Below are positions 1 to 8,800 of a stretch of DNA of 64,000 bases, one piece after another. The translations under genes were made by a program, and so were the position numbers. The stretch is from NCBI GenBank assembly GCA_965242735.1, contig OZ251497.1, positions 2,976,001 to 3,040,000 on the forward strand, read 5' to 3'. How positions within the stretch are numbered: the first letter of the stretch is position 1; every line of letters starts with the position of its first letter. Origin of the DNA: G958295645 sp965242735 (GTDB lineage: Bacteria > Gemmatimonadota > Gemmatimonadetes > Longimicrobiales > Gaopeijiaceae). The notes beneath the pieces are model-generated. The model was not told the origin of the DNA and did not search any database. It worked only from the letters and a program-made list of their open reading frames with translations.

Positions 1-120
1 GTACCTATGCCGTGTAGCCACGCACGCAGGTGTCCCGTCTTTGCGCAGGGGGGAGATGCTCCTTTCGCGGCCTCCCTCTCCTCGTCCAGCAACACCACGC
101 GCTGGCCGTAGATGAACGGC
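1..120 (-). pseudogene. Rpn-type nuclease, central fragment (copy A, distal part)
   Basis: On the reverse strand this piece reads as the conserved stretch around PFIYGQRVVLLDEE, which matches the middle of the fuller Rpn-type gene further right in the window. It runs off the left edge. Its upstream neighbour is IS3 transposase debris, and the N-terminal part of the same Rpn copy lies beyond that debris. The simplest reading is an Rpn gene split by an IS3 element with loss of the middle. Rpn proteins are PD-(D/E)XK nucleases that promote recombination. This fragment alone encodes nothing functional. Confidence 0.6.
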
Positions 121-530
121 CAGCACGTACGTGATGTCGGCGACCCGGAGATGGTCGGGGCCGTCGGCGCTGAAGTCGCGCTCGACCAAGTCCGGAACCG
201 GGGCGCGCATGAGGCGGGCGACCCGCTTCGGACCGACGCTCGCCCCAGGCCTTGAGGTCGGCGTGGATGCGCGGCCGCCCGTACGTCCGGCGGCTCGCTT
301 CCCCAGCTGCGTCGCACCAAGACGCGCAGGTCGTCGTCGCGCAGCGCTTGCCGAACGCGGACGCTTCAGCCACGCGTAGAAGCCGCTCGGGGAGAGACCG
401 AGGACGCGGCACATCGCGCGCACGGGAAACACGGCCCGGCGCTTCCTCACGAACTCGAACCCTCTCCGGGGATCGAGCCGCTCTCCCGGGCGAACCAGGC
501 TACTGCTTGCGTTTCTTCGGCATCGTGGAC
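121..530 (-). mobile_element. IS3-family transposase remnant
   Basis: Reading the reverse strand in more than one frame gives pieces of an IS3 OrfB. These are an N-terminal CRVLGLSPSGFYAWLKR segment (about 375-475), the HTH_21 signature YGRPRIHADLKAWGE (about 235-310), and the start of the integrase core, DFSADGPDHLRVADIT (about 130-185). A possible OrfA start, MPKKRKQ followed by a stop, is at 500-523. Frames shift between the pieces and the DDE catalytic core is missing, so the element is dead. No terminal inverted repeats could be defined. It lies inside an Rpn-type gene. Confidence 0.65.
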
Positions 531-741
531 TCCTCCTCGTCCCCAGCCGGACCGTCTCGCGCTCCGCGTCCACGAACTCCGTCGGCATCTGCTCGAGCGC
601 GTTGAAGTCGAGCTCGCCCACCCAGTCGCCGCCCACCGACTCGCCGACGATCTCGACGACGACCTCCTCCACGACCTCCGCGAACGAGTAGAACTGCTTG
701 TACACGCGGTCCTTCTCGCCGTGCTTGGGCTGGTCGGGCAT
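531..741 (-). pseudogene. Rpn-type nuclease, N-terminal fragment (copy A, proximal part)
   Basis: Starting from ATG at 741 (reverse strand), about 67 codons are nearly identical to the first 67 codons of the Rpn-type gene starting at 2634. They begin MPDQPKHGEKDRVYKQFYSF and end near RETVRL. Homology stops where IS3 sequence begins (about 530-540). The two 5' segments (569-745 and 2467-2642) form a direct repeat of about 175 bp. Nothing is left of the nuclease core downstream, so this is a broken copy. Confidence 0.7.
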
Positions 742-780
742 GCGCGGCACCTCCTCTCCCGGCTGCGTGCGAGCTCCCTG

Positions 781-1566
781 TCGCGTCCAGAACTGGGCGC
801 CGCGACGTCCCGTCCGTCCGTTTCGGCGGGCACGGCCGACAGACGAGGATGCGGAGCGGCAGGAAGCGCGGGTGTTGCTGGCGCGCAAGGCGGGTTCGGC
901 GTTGCGGTGTCCGGGGTGCGGGCGGGCGTGTCTGGGCTACGACGCGCGGCGGCGGGAGTGGCGGGGGCTGGACGCGTGGGGGTACAAGACGTTCGTGGTG
1001 TACGACGTGCCTCGGGTGGAATGTCCGGTGCACGGGGTGGTGACGACGCGGGTGCCGTGGGCGGAGGGGCGGTCGAGGTACACGGCGGCGTTCGAGTCGC
1101 TGGCGATCGGCTGGCTTCGCGAGGCGAGCGTGCTGGCGGTCTCGCGGCGGCTGAGCGTGGACGAGACGTCGTTCAAGCGGGGCCACCGGTACGTGACGGT
1201 GGTGTCGGACTCGGAGACGAAGGACGTGCTGCACGTGGCTCCGGGCCGCAGCCGCGAAGCGCTGGAGGCGTTCTACCGCAAGGTGGGCAAGCGGCGGTTG
1301 GCGGCGGTCGAGAGCGTGTCGATGGACATGTGGCGGCCCTACGTGGCGGCGACGAAGGCGTGGGTGGCCGGCGCGCGGCGCAAGACGGCGTTCGACCGCT
1401 TCACGTGGCCAAGCATCTGGGCGACGCGGTGGACAAGGTGCGGCGCGCCGAGCACAAGGAGCTGCAGGCGGCGGGCAACGCCGTGCTCGCTGAGGGCGGT
1501 CAGCGTCTTGGCCACCGATCTCTTCCTCCTTGGAACCGGATGTCGGACCTTCCGTCCGTTCGCTAG
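781..1566 (+). pseudogene. ISL3-family transposase pseudogene
   Basis: The forward frame encodes the ISL3 zinc-binding head (CPGCGRACLGYD, then VECPVHG), part of the HTH region (ASVLAVSRRL) and the DDE core start (VDETSFKRGHRYVTVVSD). The helix-turn-helix region is abnormally short. LAVSRRLS joins directly to VDETSF, so roughly 40 residues seen in intact family members are missing. Near 1400 the frame shifts: the continuation FDRFHVAKHLGDAVDKVRRAEHKE is in the next frame. The C-terminus is cut off where the next Rpn gene ends. N-terminal residues of the family are also missing. The element is dead and its ends were not defined. Confidence 0.7.
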
Positions 1567-2634
1567 TCGCCACACGCCTTGGCGATCAGCTCGTCGCCCG
1601 TCTCGCACTCCGCCAACAGCCGACCCAGCCGCTCCAGCCGTGAGCAGTCCGTCACGTCCGCAAGCACGTCTGCCAGCCGCTCCGCCGCATCCGCGCCGAA
1701 TTTCCACTTCGCCGTCTCGACGTGCGCCCGACGCAAGCCCCGAGCTTCCCCGAGCCTTTGGCCGCGAGCCTCGCCGAGCTTTCGGCCCCGGGCCTCCCCG
1801 CGGGCTTCGCCGAGCCTTTGGCCCTGAGCCTCGCCGCGCGCCTCAGCCGCCTGCGCCACTTTCGAGATATGGTTCGTGTACACCTTGGTCGCCTCCTTCA
1901 GCGTGTCCAACTGTCCGATCGTCTCCCCCGACCCTCCAATCTATCATCTGAACGCGAATCCACGCGGCGTACGCGTCCCGCAACGCCGGCGTGGCCAAGC
2001 GCGCCAAAACCGCCAACGCTTGCGCGACCCGCTCCGGGTCCTCCTCGAAGCGCAGCGCCAAGCCCGCGCGCAGGCACCCCGCCTTGCGCAGGTCGAGAGA
2101 CGCGCCCTTCGCCGCCTCCGCTTCCTCGTCCAGCAGCACCACCCGCTGGCCGTACATGAACGCCCGCAGCTCCTCGGGCACGAGCTCCTCCAGCTCGCTT
2201 GCCTTGCTCAGCGGCCCCTTCCACCTGCCCTCGAAGCTCTTGACCACCACGAACAACACCGCGCTCGCTTCCCCCTCTGCCCCGGCGACCCGGCTTCCTG
2301 CTAGGCTCTGGTAGCACAACGCCGTCTCGAGCAAGGCGCGCGTCGCCATCCTCTTGTCCGCCTTCGACTGGAACTCGAAGAGCAGCACGAGCCAGAGCGG
2401 ACGGTCCCGGAACCGCACCCGCCACGCCATGTCCACCAGCCGGACGGTCTCCCGCTCCGCGTCCACGAACTCCGTCGGCATCTGCTCGACGGTACCGAAG
2501 TCGAGGTCGTCCACCCAGTCGCCGCCCACGGACTCGCCGACGATCTCGACGACGACCTCCTCCACGACCTCCGCGAACGAGTAGAACTGCTTGTACACGC
2601 GGTCCTTCTCGCCGTGCTTGGGCTGGTCGGGCAT
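1563..2634 (-). pseudogene. Rpn family recombination-promoting nuclease (copy B, frameshifted)
   Basis: This is the most complete Rpn-type gene here. From ATG 2634 the first frame gives about 240 residues, including the PD-(D/E)XK-like core (LWLVLLFEFQSKADKRMATR, with an E and K pair) and the region PEELRAFMYGQRVVLLDEE. After VQMIDWRVGG the frame breaks in a run of five Cs (1925-1929, plus strand). Removing one base restores GETIGQLDTLKEATKVYTNHISKV and the C-terminal (E)ARGxxLG repeats ending at 1563. The family acts on DNA to promote recombination. Because the break is in a homopolymer, it may be a recent mutation or a sequencing error. Confidence 0.75.
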
Positions 2635-3202
2635 GCGCGGCTCTATGGGCGTTGGGATGGCTGGATCGGCCCGGCTTGGAAGCGGCTTGCGGACTGGGAT
2701 ATTCAGCTATGCCCTGGACGTGAGCGAAGCCGGACTCCGGGCCCGCTCGAGCACCTACGGAACGAACCGCGCCGGGGCTTGCAGTCTGCCGAAAACGTCC
2801 GGCTCGCGGGGCAGGCTGTCGCTCAGCGGATGCGGCACGGCCTAGTGCAGGCACTGATCGGCGCAAGGTGCACTCCGGGCGCGCCGAGGCGGTCGTTGCG
2901 TCTTGGACGCCGCATGAGCCAGGAACCCGGAGCGGTTCGTCTCTCGGCCTCCGGAAGCGTCGGCCTTGCCTTCGGAGGTCTGACCAACCCGCCGCCCACG
3001 ATCCCATCGCCCAGGACGAAGGTCGCTAGTTGACTCCGCATCGTGTCTCAAAGTCGTTGGCAGGCACGGCTGGCCGATGCTCGCCGATGTACTTGAAGTG
3101 ACATCGTGAGTAGGCCGCCGCCCCGGATGCTTGCCGCGTCGAACTAACGGAGCTACCTTAAAGGACGGTGCTACAAACCACCCTGAAGAGGAGAACAAGC
3201 AA
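2635..3202. other. gap without recognised gene
   Basis: There is no reading frame here with family resemblance and no RNA gene seen. The right end (about 3180-3202) contains the ribosome binding site of the Mrr-type gene. Base composition falls slightly toward that gene. Confidence 0.4.
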
Positions 3203-4036
3203 GTGGCCTACCAAGCGGCGCCCTCCCACGATCCGAGAGAGTCGGCGCGGAACGCGATCCGCGCATGGCTTCGCAAAATGTCGGGCCAGAAATTTGAGGG
3301 GTTCGTAGTCGAATTTCTGAAGCTCCTAGGAGCAAGACCGGTGGAGCGGACCGGTGGCGCAGGAGACGGCGGCATCGATGGGGTCGGCAACATTGGCGGC
3401 TTTCGGTTCGCATTCCAAGCGAAGCAGTGGGGCCGCGACGTACCACCAAGGGATGTCCGCAACTTCGTTGGCGCACTGACCAATGGCGGACTTGCCAACG
3501 GTTATTTCTTCACGTCCAGCGGCTACACGCTACACGCGAAGGAAGAAGCGAAAATGGCAAAGAAGCAACGGATCACTGTTCAGCTGTACGGCGGCGAGCG
3601 TATCGCGGAGGAAATGATCGAGAAGGGACCGAAGTTCGGAGTGCGAGAGGTCACGGTAAACGAATTCGATCTCGTATGGTGGGAACGTCGGTTGGGCTCA
3701 CAGACCAGCACCGATGCCGCCGATGCACTTCCGCCGAACAAGACGAAGAACGCCAAGCGGTCTCCGAAGAGACCCGCCAAGACGACCACGACTGGCATGA
3801 TCTGGGACCTGTGCGATGAGGGCCGACGCCCGGAGGAGATCCACGAAATCGCGGAAGTCAAAGGGTGGAATAGCAAGACTGTTCGCGGCGCGATCTCCAG
3901 ATGGCGAACGGACCAGGCGCGGAAGATACTGGACCGGATGCCGGACGCGGGCGACGAAGACAGGGTGGCCGCCTTGTTGAAGCTCCACATTCCCGAGAAA
4001 GTCGCACGCCGTCAACTGAGCCGCGCTCGCACCTAA
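3203..4036 (+). CDS. Mrr-type restriction endonuclease
   Basis: This protein has the Mrr_cat fold of type IV restriction enzymes, which cut modified foreign DNA. The N-terminal half shows FEGFVVEFLKLLG, the catalytic GDGGIDG (Asp59) and FAFQAKQWG with the Q-x-K pair (Gln72, Lys74). It then shows VRNFVGAL and a GYFFTSSGYT strand typical of the family. The C-terminal part (after about residue 180) is Lys-rich, then helical with an HTH-like segment, KGWNSKTVRGAISRWR. An upstream ATG (3131) is in frame, but GTG 3203 has GAGGAG nine bases before it and is preferred. The gene is intact, of lower GC than the debris around it, and stands alone between Rpn remnants. That fits a transferred defence gene. 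Confidence 0.8.
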   Translation: MAYQAAPSHDPRESARNAIRAWLRKMSGQKFEGFVVEFLKLLGARPVERTGGAGDGGIDGVGNIGGFRFAFQAKQWGRDVPPRDVRNFVGALTNGGLANGYFFTSSGYTLHAKEEAKMAKKQRITVQLYGGERIAEEMIEKGPKFGVREVTVNEFDLVWWERRLGSQTSTDAADALPPNKTKNAKRSPKRPAKTTTTGMIWDLCDEGRRPEEIHEIAEVKGWNSKTVRGAISRWRTDQARKILDRMPDAGDEDRVAALLKLHIPEKVARRQLSRART

Positions 4037-4063
4037 CGTGGTCTAGGAGCTTGCGAATCGGAA

Positions 4064-4140
4064 CAGATCAATTCCGCGTCGCCACCTGCGGAATTTGACA
4101 GGCGCTTCTGCTCTTGGTGGGACGACAAATGGTTCTGGTG
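4064..4140. repeat. segment shared with 5615-5690
   Basis: This stretch and 5615-5690 share a mosaic of identical blocks, such as TTCCGCGTCGCCAC, GCTCTTGG and GGACGACAAA. On the reverse strand both read as EPFVV-x-PRAE followed by WRRGID. The origin is unrecognised. The two copies flank the truncated protease region, which suggests both are remnants of one duplicated element. Confidence 0.45.
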
Positions 4141-4164
4141 CGAAGATACGGTTCATAACCGAAC

Positions 4165-4716
4165 CAACGTCGGCCAGCCGCTCCGCCGCATCCGCGCCGA
4201 ACTTCCACTTCGTCGCTTCCACGTAGGCCCGACGCAATCCCCGGGCCTCTCCGAGCTTTCGGCCCCCGGGCCTCCCCGCGAGCTTCGCCGAGCCTTTGGC
4301 CTGAGCCTCGCCCCGTGCCTGGGCCGCCTGCGTCACTTTCGAGATATGGTTCGTGTACACCTTGGCCGCCCCTCCTTTAGCGTGTTGAGCTGTCCGATCG
4401 TCTCCTCCGACCCCTGCCAATCTACCATCTGAAGGCGAATCCACGCGACGTACGCCTCCTGCAACGCCGACGTGACCAAGCGCTCCAGAACCGCCAGCGC
4501 TTGCGCAATCCGCTCCGGGTCCTCCTCGAAGCGCAGCGCCCAGCCCGTGCACAGGCACCCCGCCTTGCGCAGGTCGAGAGACGGGCCCTTCGCTGCCTCC
4601 GCCTCTCCTCGTCCAGCAGCACACCCGCTGGCCGTACATGAACGGTCTCAGCTCCTCCGGCACGAGCCCTTCGAGCTCGCTCGCTTGGCTCAGCGGCCCC
4701 GTCCACCTGCCCTCGA
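4165..4716 (-). pseudogene. Rpn-type nuclease, C-terminal remnant (copy C)
   Basis: The reverse strand encodes pieces collinear with the Rpn copy at 1563-2634. They are FEGRWTGPLSQASELEGLVPEEL, FMYGQRV, then in another frame KVYTNHISKVTQAAQARGEA and the C-terminal RKLGEARGLRRAYVEATKWKFGADAAERLAD. Several frame changes are needed to join them. The N-terminal third is absent. At 4717 the sequence switches abruptly to a fragment of the HsdR/S24 gene on the opposite strand, marking a recombination junction. Confidence 0.65.
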
Positions 4717-4830
4717 AGCTCGCCGAACTGGTGGAAGTGCTGGACCGGCATGCCCTCGACACCGGCCCGAAGACCGCGAACGCCGACGACTGCCACGTCG
4801 GCGTGGTGTGGCACGACGAGGTGGCCACAG
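4717..4830 (+). pseudogene. HsdR linker fragment
   Basis: About 110 bp match the part of the downstream hsdR gene that joins its S24-like insert to the helicase (compare 7278-7390). The block reads AELVEVLDRHALDTGPK then VGVVWH on the plus strand. It is followed by a short direct repeat (GTCCGTTGGTCCATCA twice, 4833-4868). It is a loose scrap fused end-to-end with the Rpn remnant and shows that pieces of this hsdR have moved around the locus. Confidence 0.6.
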
Positions 4831-4939
4831 GTCCGTTGGTCCATCAGATCCGTTGGTCCATCAGGCTTCCCTTTTGGCCGGACAGGTGTTATCCTTCTGA
4901 ACTTTGGTGACGCATGCCCCCCGACGAAAGGCCACCGCC

Positions 4940-5140
4940 ATGCCGATGGACACTTCCAGCACGGAAACGACAGGAACATCGGGGACGGAGTCCAGGAAAG
5001 CGGATGCACTGCCGAGCGTCCCGGTTGCCGACGAAGATTGGCGCGAACGGATCGCACGTGCAAAACAAGCCCGGGAGGAAGGTCGAAAGGCACGACAAGG
5101 AAAGCCGCTGACCTTCCGTACGAGATACAACATCAAGTAG
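4940..5140 (+). CDS. small charged protein upstream of SDH-type protease
   Basis: This is a 66-residue ORF. ATG 4940 has GAAAGG nine bases upstream. The N-terminus is Thr/Ser-rich and the C-terminus (ADEDWRERIARAKQAREEGRKARQGKPLTFRTRYNIK) is a charged helix with a basic tail. The gene ends 12 bp before the Clp-fold protease gene and reads in the same direction, so it is probably co-transcribed and may be its partner or substrate. No family was recognised. The possible link to the protease is inference from position. Confidence 0.5.
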   Translation: MPMDTSSTETTGTSGTESRKADALPSVPVADEDWRERIARAKQAREEGRKARQGKPLTFRTRYNIK

Positions 5141-5152
5141 GCGGAACGCACA

Positions 5153-5815
5153 ATGCCGGATCGAAGCCCGTTGTATGAAGCAAGGCATTCGCCTCGCTAC
5201 GAACGCCAGAAGCTCATTCGTCGGTATGAGGAAGAGTACAAGTGTCGACTCGTGATTCTCATTGACGCATTGTTTTCGCACAGTGTGACGCTCCTAGAAG
5301 AAACACTGCACGACGCAGATTCCGCTGAAGACCTACATATCATTCTGGCCACGCCAGGTGGAGACGGAGAGACGGCGATTCGTCTCATCCGCCAAGCTCA
5401 ATCTCGTTGTAGTAGACTGATCGTGATCGTGCCTGATCAAGCAAAGAGTGCAGGCACTGTTTTTGTGCTTGGCGCAGACCAGATATGCATGGGTCCGACC
5501 AGTTGTTCCTCAAAGTCCGGGACATGGACCGGAGGCATAAGGTTCGGGGATCCAGAAATCCACGTTACGGGCCGTAGAATTCGAACCGGTAACGCTCTTT
5601 GGGTCGTCCGGGAAGTCGATTCCGCGTCGCCACGTGCCGACATTGAGGGGCGTTTCCGCTCTTGGCTGGACGACAAACGGCTCTATCCGTTCCAGGATGC
5701 GATCGTAGCGCTTGCGAGCCGCCGTCAGCTTCTCGGCAATCCGGGAGTCGGTCGCGGCATGGTCCATGATGGAGCTACTCTCCGGATACAGGCATGTAGA
5801 AAACCCCAGCGGTAG
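5153..5815 (+). pseudogene. SDH-type Clp-fold serine protease, C-terminally truncated
   Basis: Residues 1-118 match the serine dehydrogenase proteinase / SppA-like Clp fold. Visible are LIDALFSHSVTLLEETL, the oxyanion strand IILATPGGDGETAIRLIR and the nucleophile segment PDQAKSAGTVFVLGADQICMGPTS (Ser in KSAG). In the family this continues LGPIDPQ and carries the catalytic Lys. Here it changes at about 5505 to unrelated sequence that includes a segment shared with 4064-4140. The ORF stays open to 5815, but the second half is foreign, so the enzyme is very likely inactive. Its GC is lower than its surroundings, suggesting transfer. Confidence 0.65.
5615..5690. repeat. segment shared with 4064-4140
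   Basis: This is the second copy of the element described at 4064-4140. It lies inside the foreign tail of the truncated protease ORF. On the reverse strand it follows a possible coding stretch (YDRILERIEPFVVQPRAE). No family was recognised. Confidence 0.45.
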
Positions 5816-5846
5816 AGGGCCGGTTTGACCACGCCTTGCCGTCTCC

Positions 5847-8800
5847 ATGGCTGGCGGACTATCTTGTGACTCCAAGAAGTCCAGCGTCTTCGTCACATGG
5901 GCGGTTCCTGTGGTGTCACATATCCCCGAATCGGCTGTTGAGCAAGTTGCATTGGGTTGGCTTGACCATTCCGGCTGGACCACCGCGCACGGCCCTGACC
6001 TCGGTCCCGGCGACTCAGGCTCGGAACGCTCCGCCTACTCCGACATCGCCCTCGCGTCCCGCCTCCGTGAGGCCCTGTCGCGTCTCAACCCCGATCTGCC
6101 AGCTTCCGCCCTCGACGACGCCCTCCGCGAGCTGACCCGCCCCACTGGCTCCACCCTCGACGCCCGCAACCGCTCCTTCCACCGGATGCTGGTGGACGGC
6201 GTCCCCGTCGAGTACCCGGCGCCCGACGGGCGCATCCGCGGCGACCACGCCCGCGTCCTCGACTTCGACCAGCCCGACGCCAACGAATGGCTGGCCGTCA
6301 ACCAGCTCACCGTCGTCGAGGGCAAGCACCGGCGACGCCTGGACATCGTGCTCTTCGTCAACGGGCTTCCGCTGGGCGTCGTCGAGCTCAAGGACCCGAG
6401 CAACCCGGACGCCACCGTCCATGCCGCATGGCGGCAGCTTCAGACGTACAAGGCGGAGCTGCCCGCGCTCTTCGCCATGAACGAGATCATGGGCGTCTCG
6501 GACGGCGTGGAGGCTCGGTTCGGCACGCTCACCGGCGGCTGGGAGTGGTTCAAGCCGTGGCGCACCATCGACGGAGACGAGAAGGCGGGGGCGTCGACGT
6601 CCCAGTTACAGGTCGCCGTCCAGGGACTGTGCGCACCACGACGCCTGCTCGACATGATTCGCGACTTCATCGTCTTTGAGGACGACGGCGGGGGCGAGCT
6701 GGCCAAGAAGATGGCGGGCTACCACCAGTACCACGCGGTGCGGGCGGCCGTGGGCCAGACCTTGCGGGCCACCCGGATGCAAGACGAGCAGGAAGCCACC
6801 CCGGTTCGGCCGTTTCGGCCGGTCGTCGTCCCGCCGGACCCGCGAACACGGTACGTCACCACCGCGCCGCTGGTTCCGCTCAAGGCCGCGGCCGGCGCGT
6901 TCGGCGATCCTCGGCGCTTCCCGGCGGACGACTTCGAGTGGGCCAGGATTCGCCCGAAGCGCCCGTTGCGGCGCGGGATGTTCGTCGCCCAGGTCGTCGG
7001 CCGGTCGATGGAACCGGCGATACCCGACGGCGCCTGGTGCCTCTTCTCCGCCCCGATCGAAGGCACGCGGCAAGGCAAGACAGTGCTCGTGGAGCTTCGC
7101 GACGAAAGCGACCCCGAGACTGGCGAGCGCTACACCGTCAAGCGGTACGAGAGCGAGAAGGCCGAGCAGGACGAAGACGGCGACGGCTGGCGCCACGCCC
7201 GCGTCACCCTCAAGCCCCGCAATCCGCGCTTCCCGCCCATCGTGCTCGCGCCCCAGGACGAAGGCCAAGTCCACGTCGTCGCCGAACTGGTGGAAGTGCT
7301 GGACGGCCACGCGCTCGACACCGGCCCGAAGCCCGGGGCCCCCGGCGACCGGCGCGTCGGCGTGGTGTGGCACACGCAGGGCTCCGGCAAGAGCCTCACG
7401 ATGGCGTTCTATGCGGGGCGCATCGTTCGCGAGCCGGCCATGGCGAACCCGACGCTGGTGGTCCTCACCGACCGCAACGACCTGGACGAACAGCTCTTCG
7501 CCACGTTCTCCCGCTGCCGGGACTTGCTGCGCCAGCCGCCGGAGCAGGCCCAGGACCGGGCCGACTTGCGCCGGCGGCTGGACCGCGAGGCGGGGGGCGT
7601 CGTCTTCACCACGATACAGAAGTTCTTTCCCGACCAGAAGGGCGACCGGCATCCGCTGTTGTCGCGTCGTCGCAACATCGTGGTCGTCGCCGACGAGGCG
7701 CACCGCAGCCAGTACGACTTCATCGACGGCTTCGCCGCTCACATGCGCGACGCCCTGCCCGCCGCCTCGTTCATCGGCTTCACCGGCACGCCGGTCGAGC
7801 AGACCGACCGCAACACGCGCAGCGTCTTCGGCGACCACATCAGCATCTACGACATCCAGCGCGCGGTGGACGACGGCGCCACGGTGCCGATCTACTACGA
7901 GGGCCGATTGGCCAAACTCGCGCTGGACGAAGACGAGCGGCCTCGGATCGATCCGCAGTTCGAGGAGGTCACGGAGGGCGAAGAGGTCGCCCGCGCGGAA
8001 CAGTTGAAGACGCGCTGGGCGCAGCTGGAGGCCGTGGCCGGGACCGACAAGCGTCTGGAGCTGGTGGCCGACGACTTGGTGCGCCACTACGAGCAGCGGT
8101 GCGAAACGCTGAAAGGCAAGGCGATGATCGTGTGCATGAGCCGCCGCATCTGCGTGGCCCTGCACGACAAGATCGCGGCGAAGCGTTCCGCCTGGCACGG
8201 AGAGGGCGACGACCAGGGCGCGATCAAGGTCGTCATGACCGGCTCGGCCTCCGATCCGCCCGAATGGCAACCCCACATCCGCAGCAAGGGACAGAGGGAG
8301 GCGCTGGCCAAGCGGTTCCGCGACCCGGACGACCCGTTCCGAATCGCAATCGTGCGCGACATGTGGCTGACCGGCTTCGACGCGCCGGCGCTGCACACCA
8401 TGTACGTGGACAAGCCTATGCGCGGCCACGGCCTGATGCAGGCCATCGCCCGCGTGAACCGCGTCTTCGGAGACAAGCCGGGCGGGCTGGTCGTGGACTA
8501 CCTGGGACTGGCGAACGACCTGAAGGAAGCCCTGACCACCTACACCGACAGCGGCGGCAAGGGCAGGCCCACCGTCGACCAGAACCAAGCCGTGCAGGCG
8601 CTTCGCAAGCATTTCGAGATCTGCAGCGATCTCTTCCACGGCTTCGACCGCTCGCGCTGGACCGCCGGCACGCCCGCCGAGCGCGTGGCGCTGTTGCCCG
8701 CCGCGCAAGAGCACGTCCTGGCCCAGGAGAACGGCAAGGACCGGCTCTTCAAGGCCGTGGACGCCCTGTCCAAGGCGTTCGCGCTGGCCGTCCCCCACGA

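Noticed and set aside
5572..5592. GAATTCGAACCGG resembling the T-arm of a tRNA, possible attachment scar
   Set aside because: The 3' half does not pair with the 5' half of a T-stem and no acceptor sequence follows.
5510..5983. Minus-strand ORF of about 157 codons across the end of the protease remnant
   Set aside because: It has only a short segment (YDRILERIEPFVVQPRAE) that might be coding debris. The rest overlaps hsdR and protease sequence and no family was recognised.
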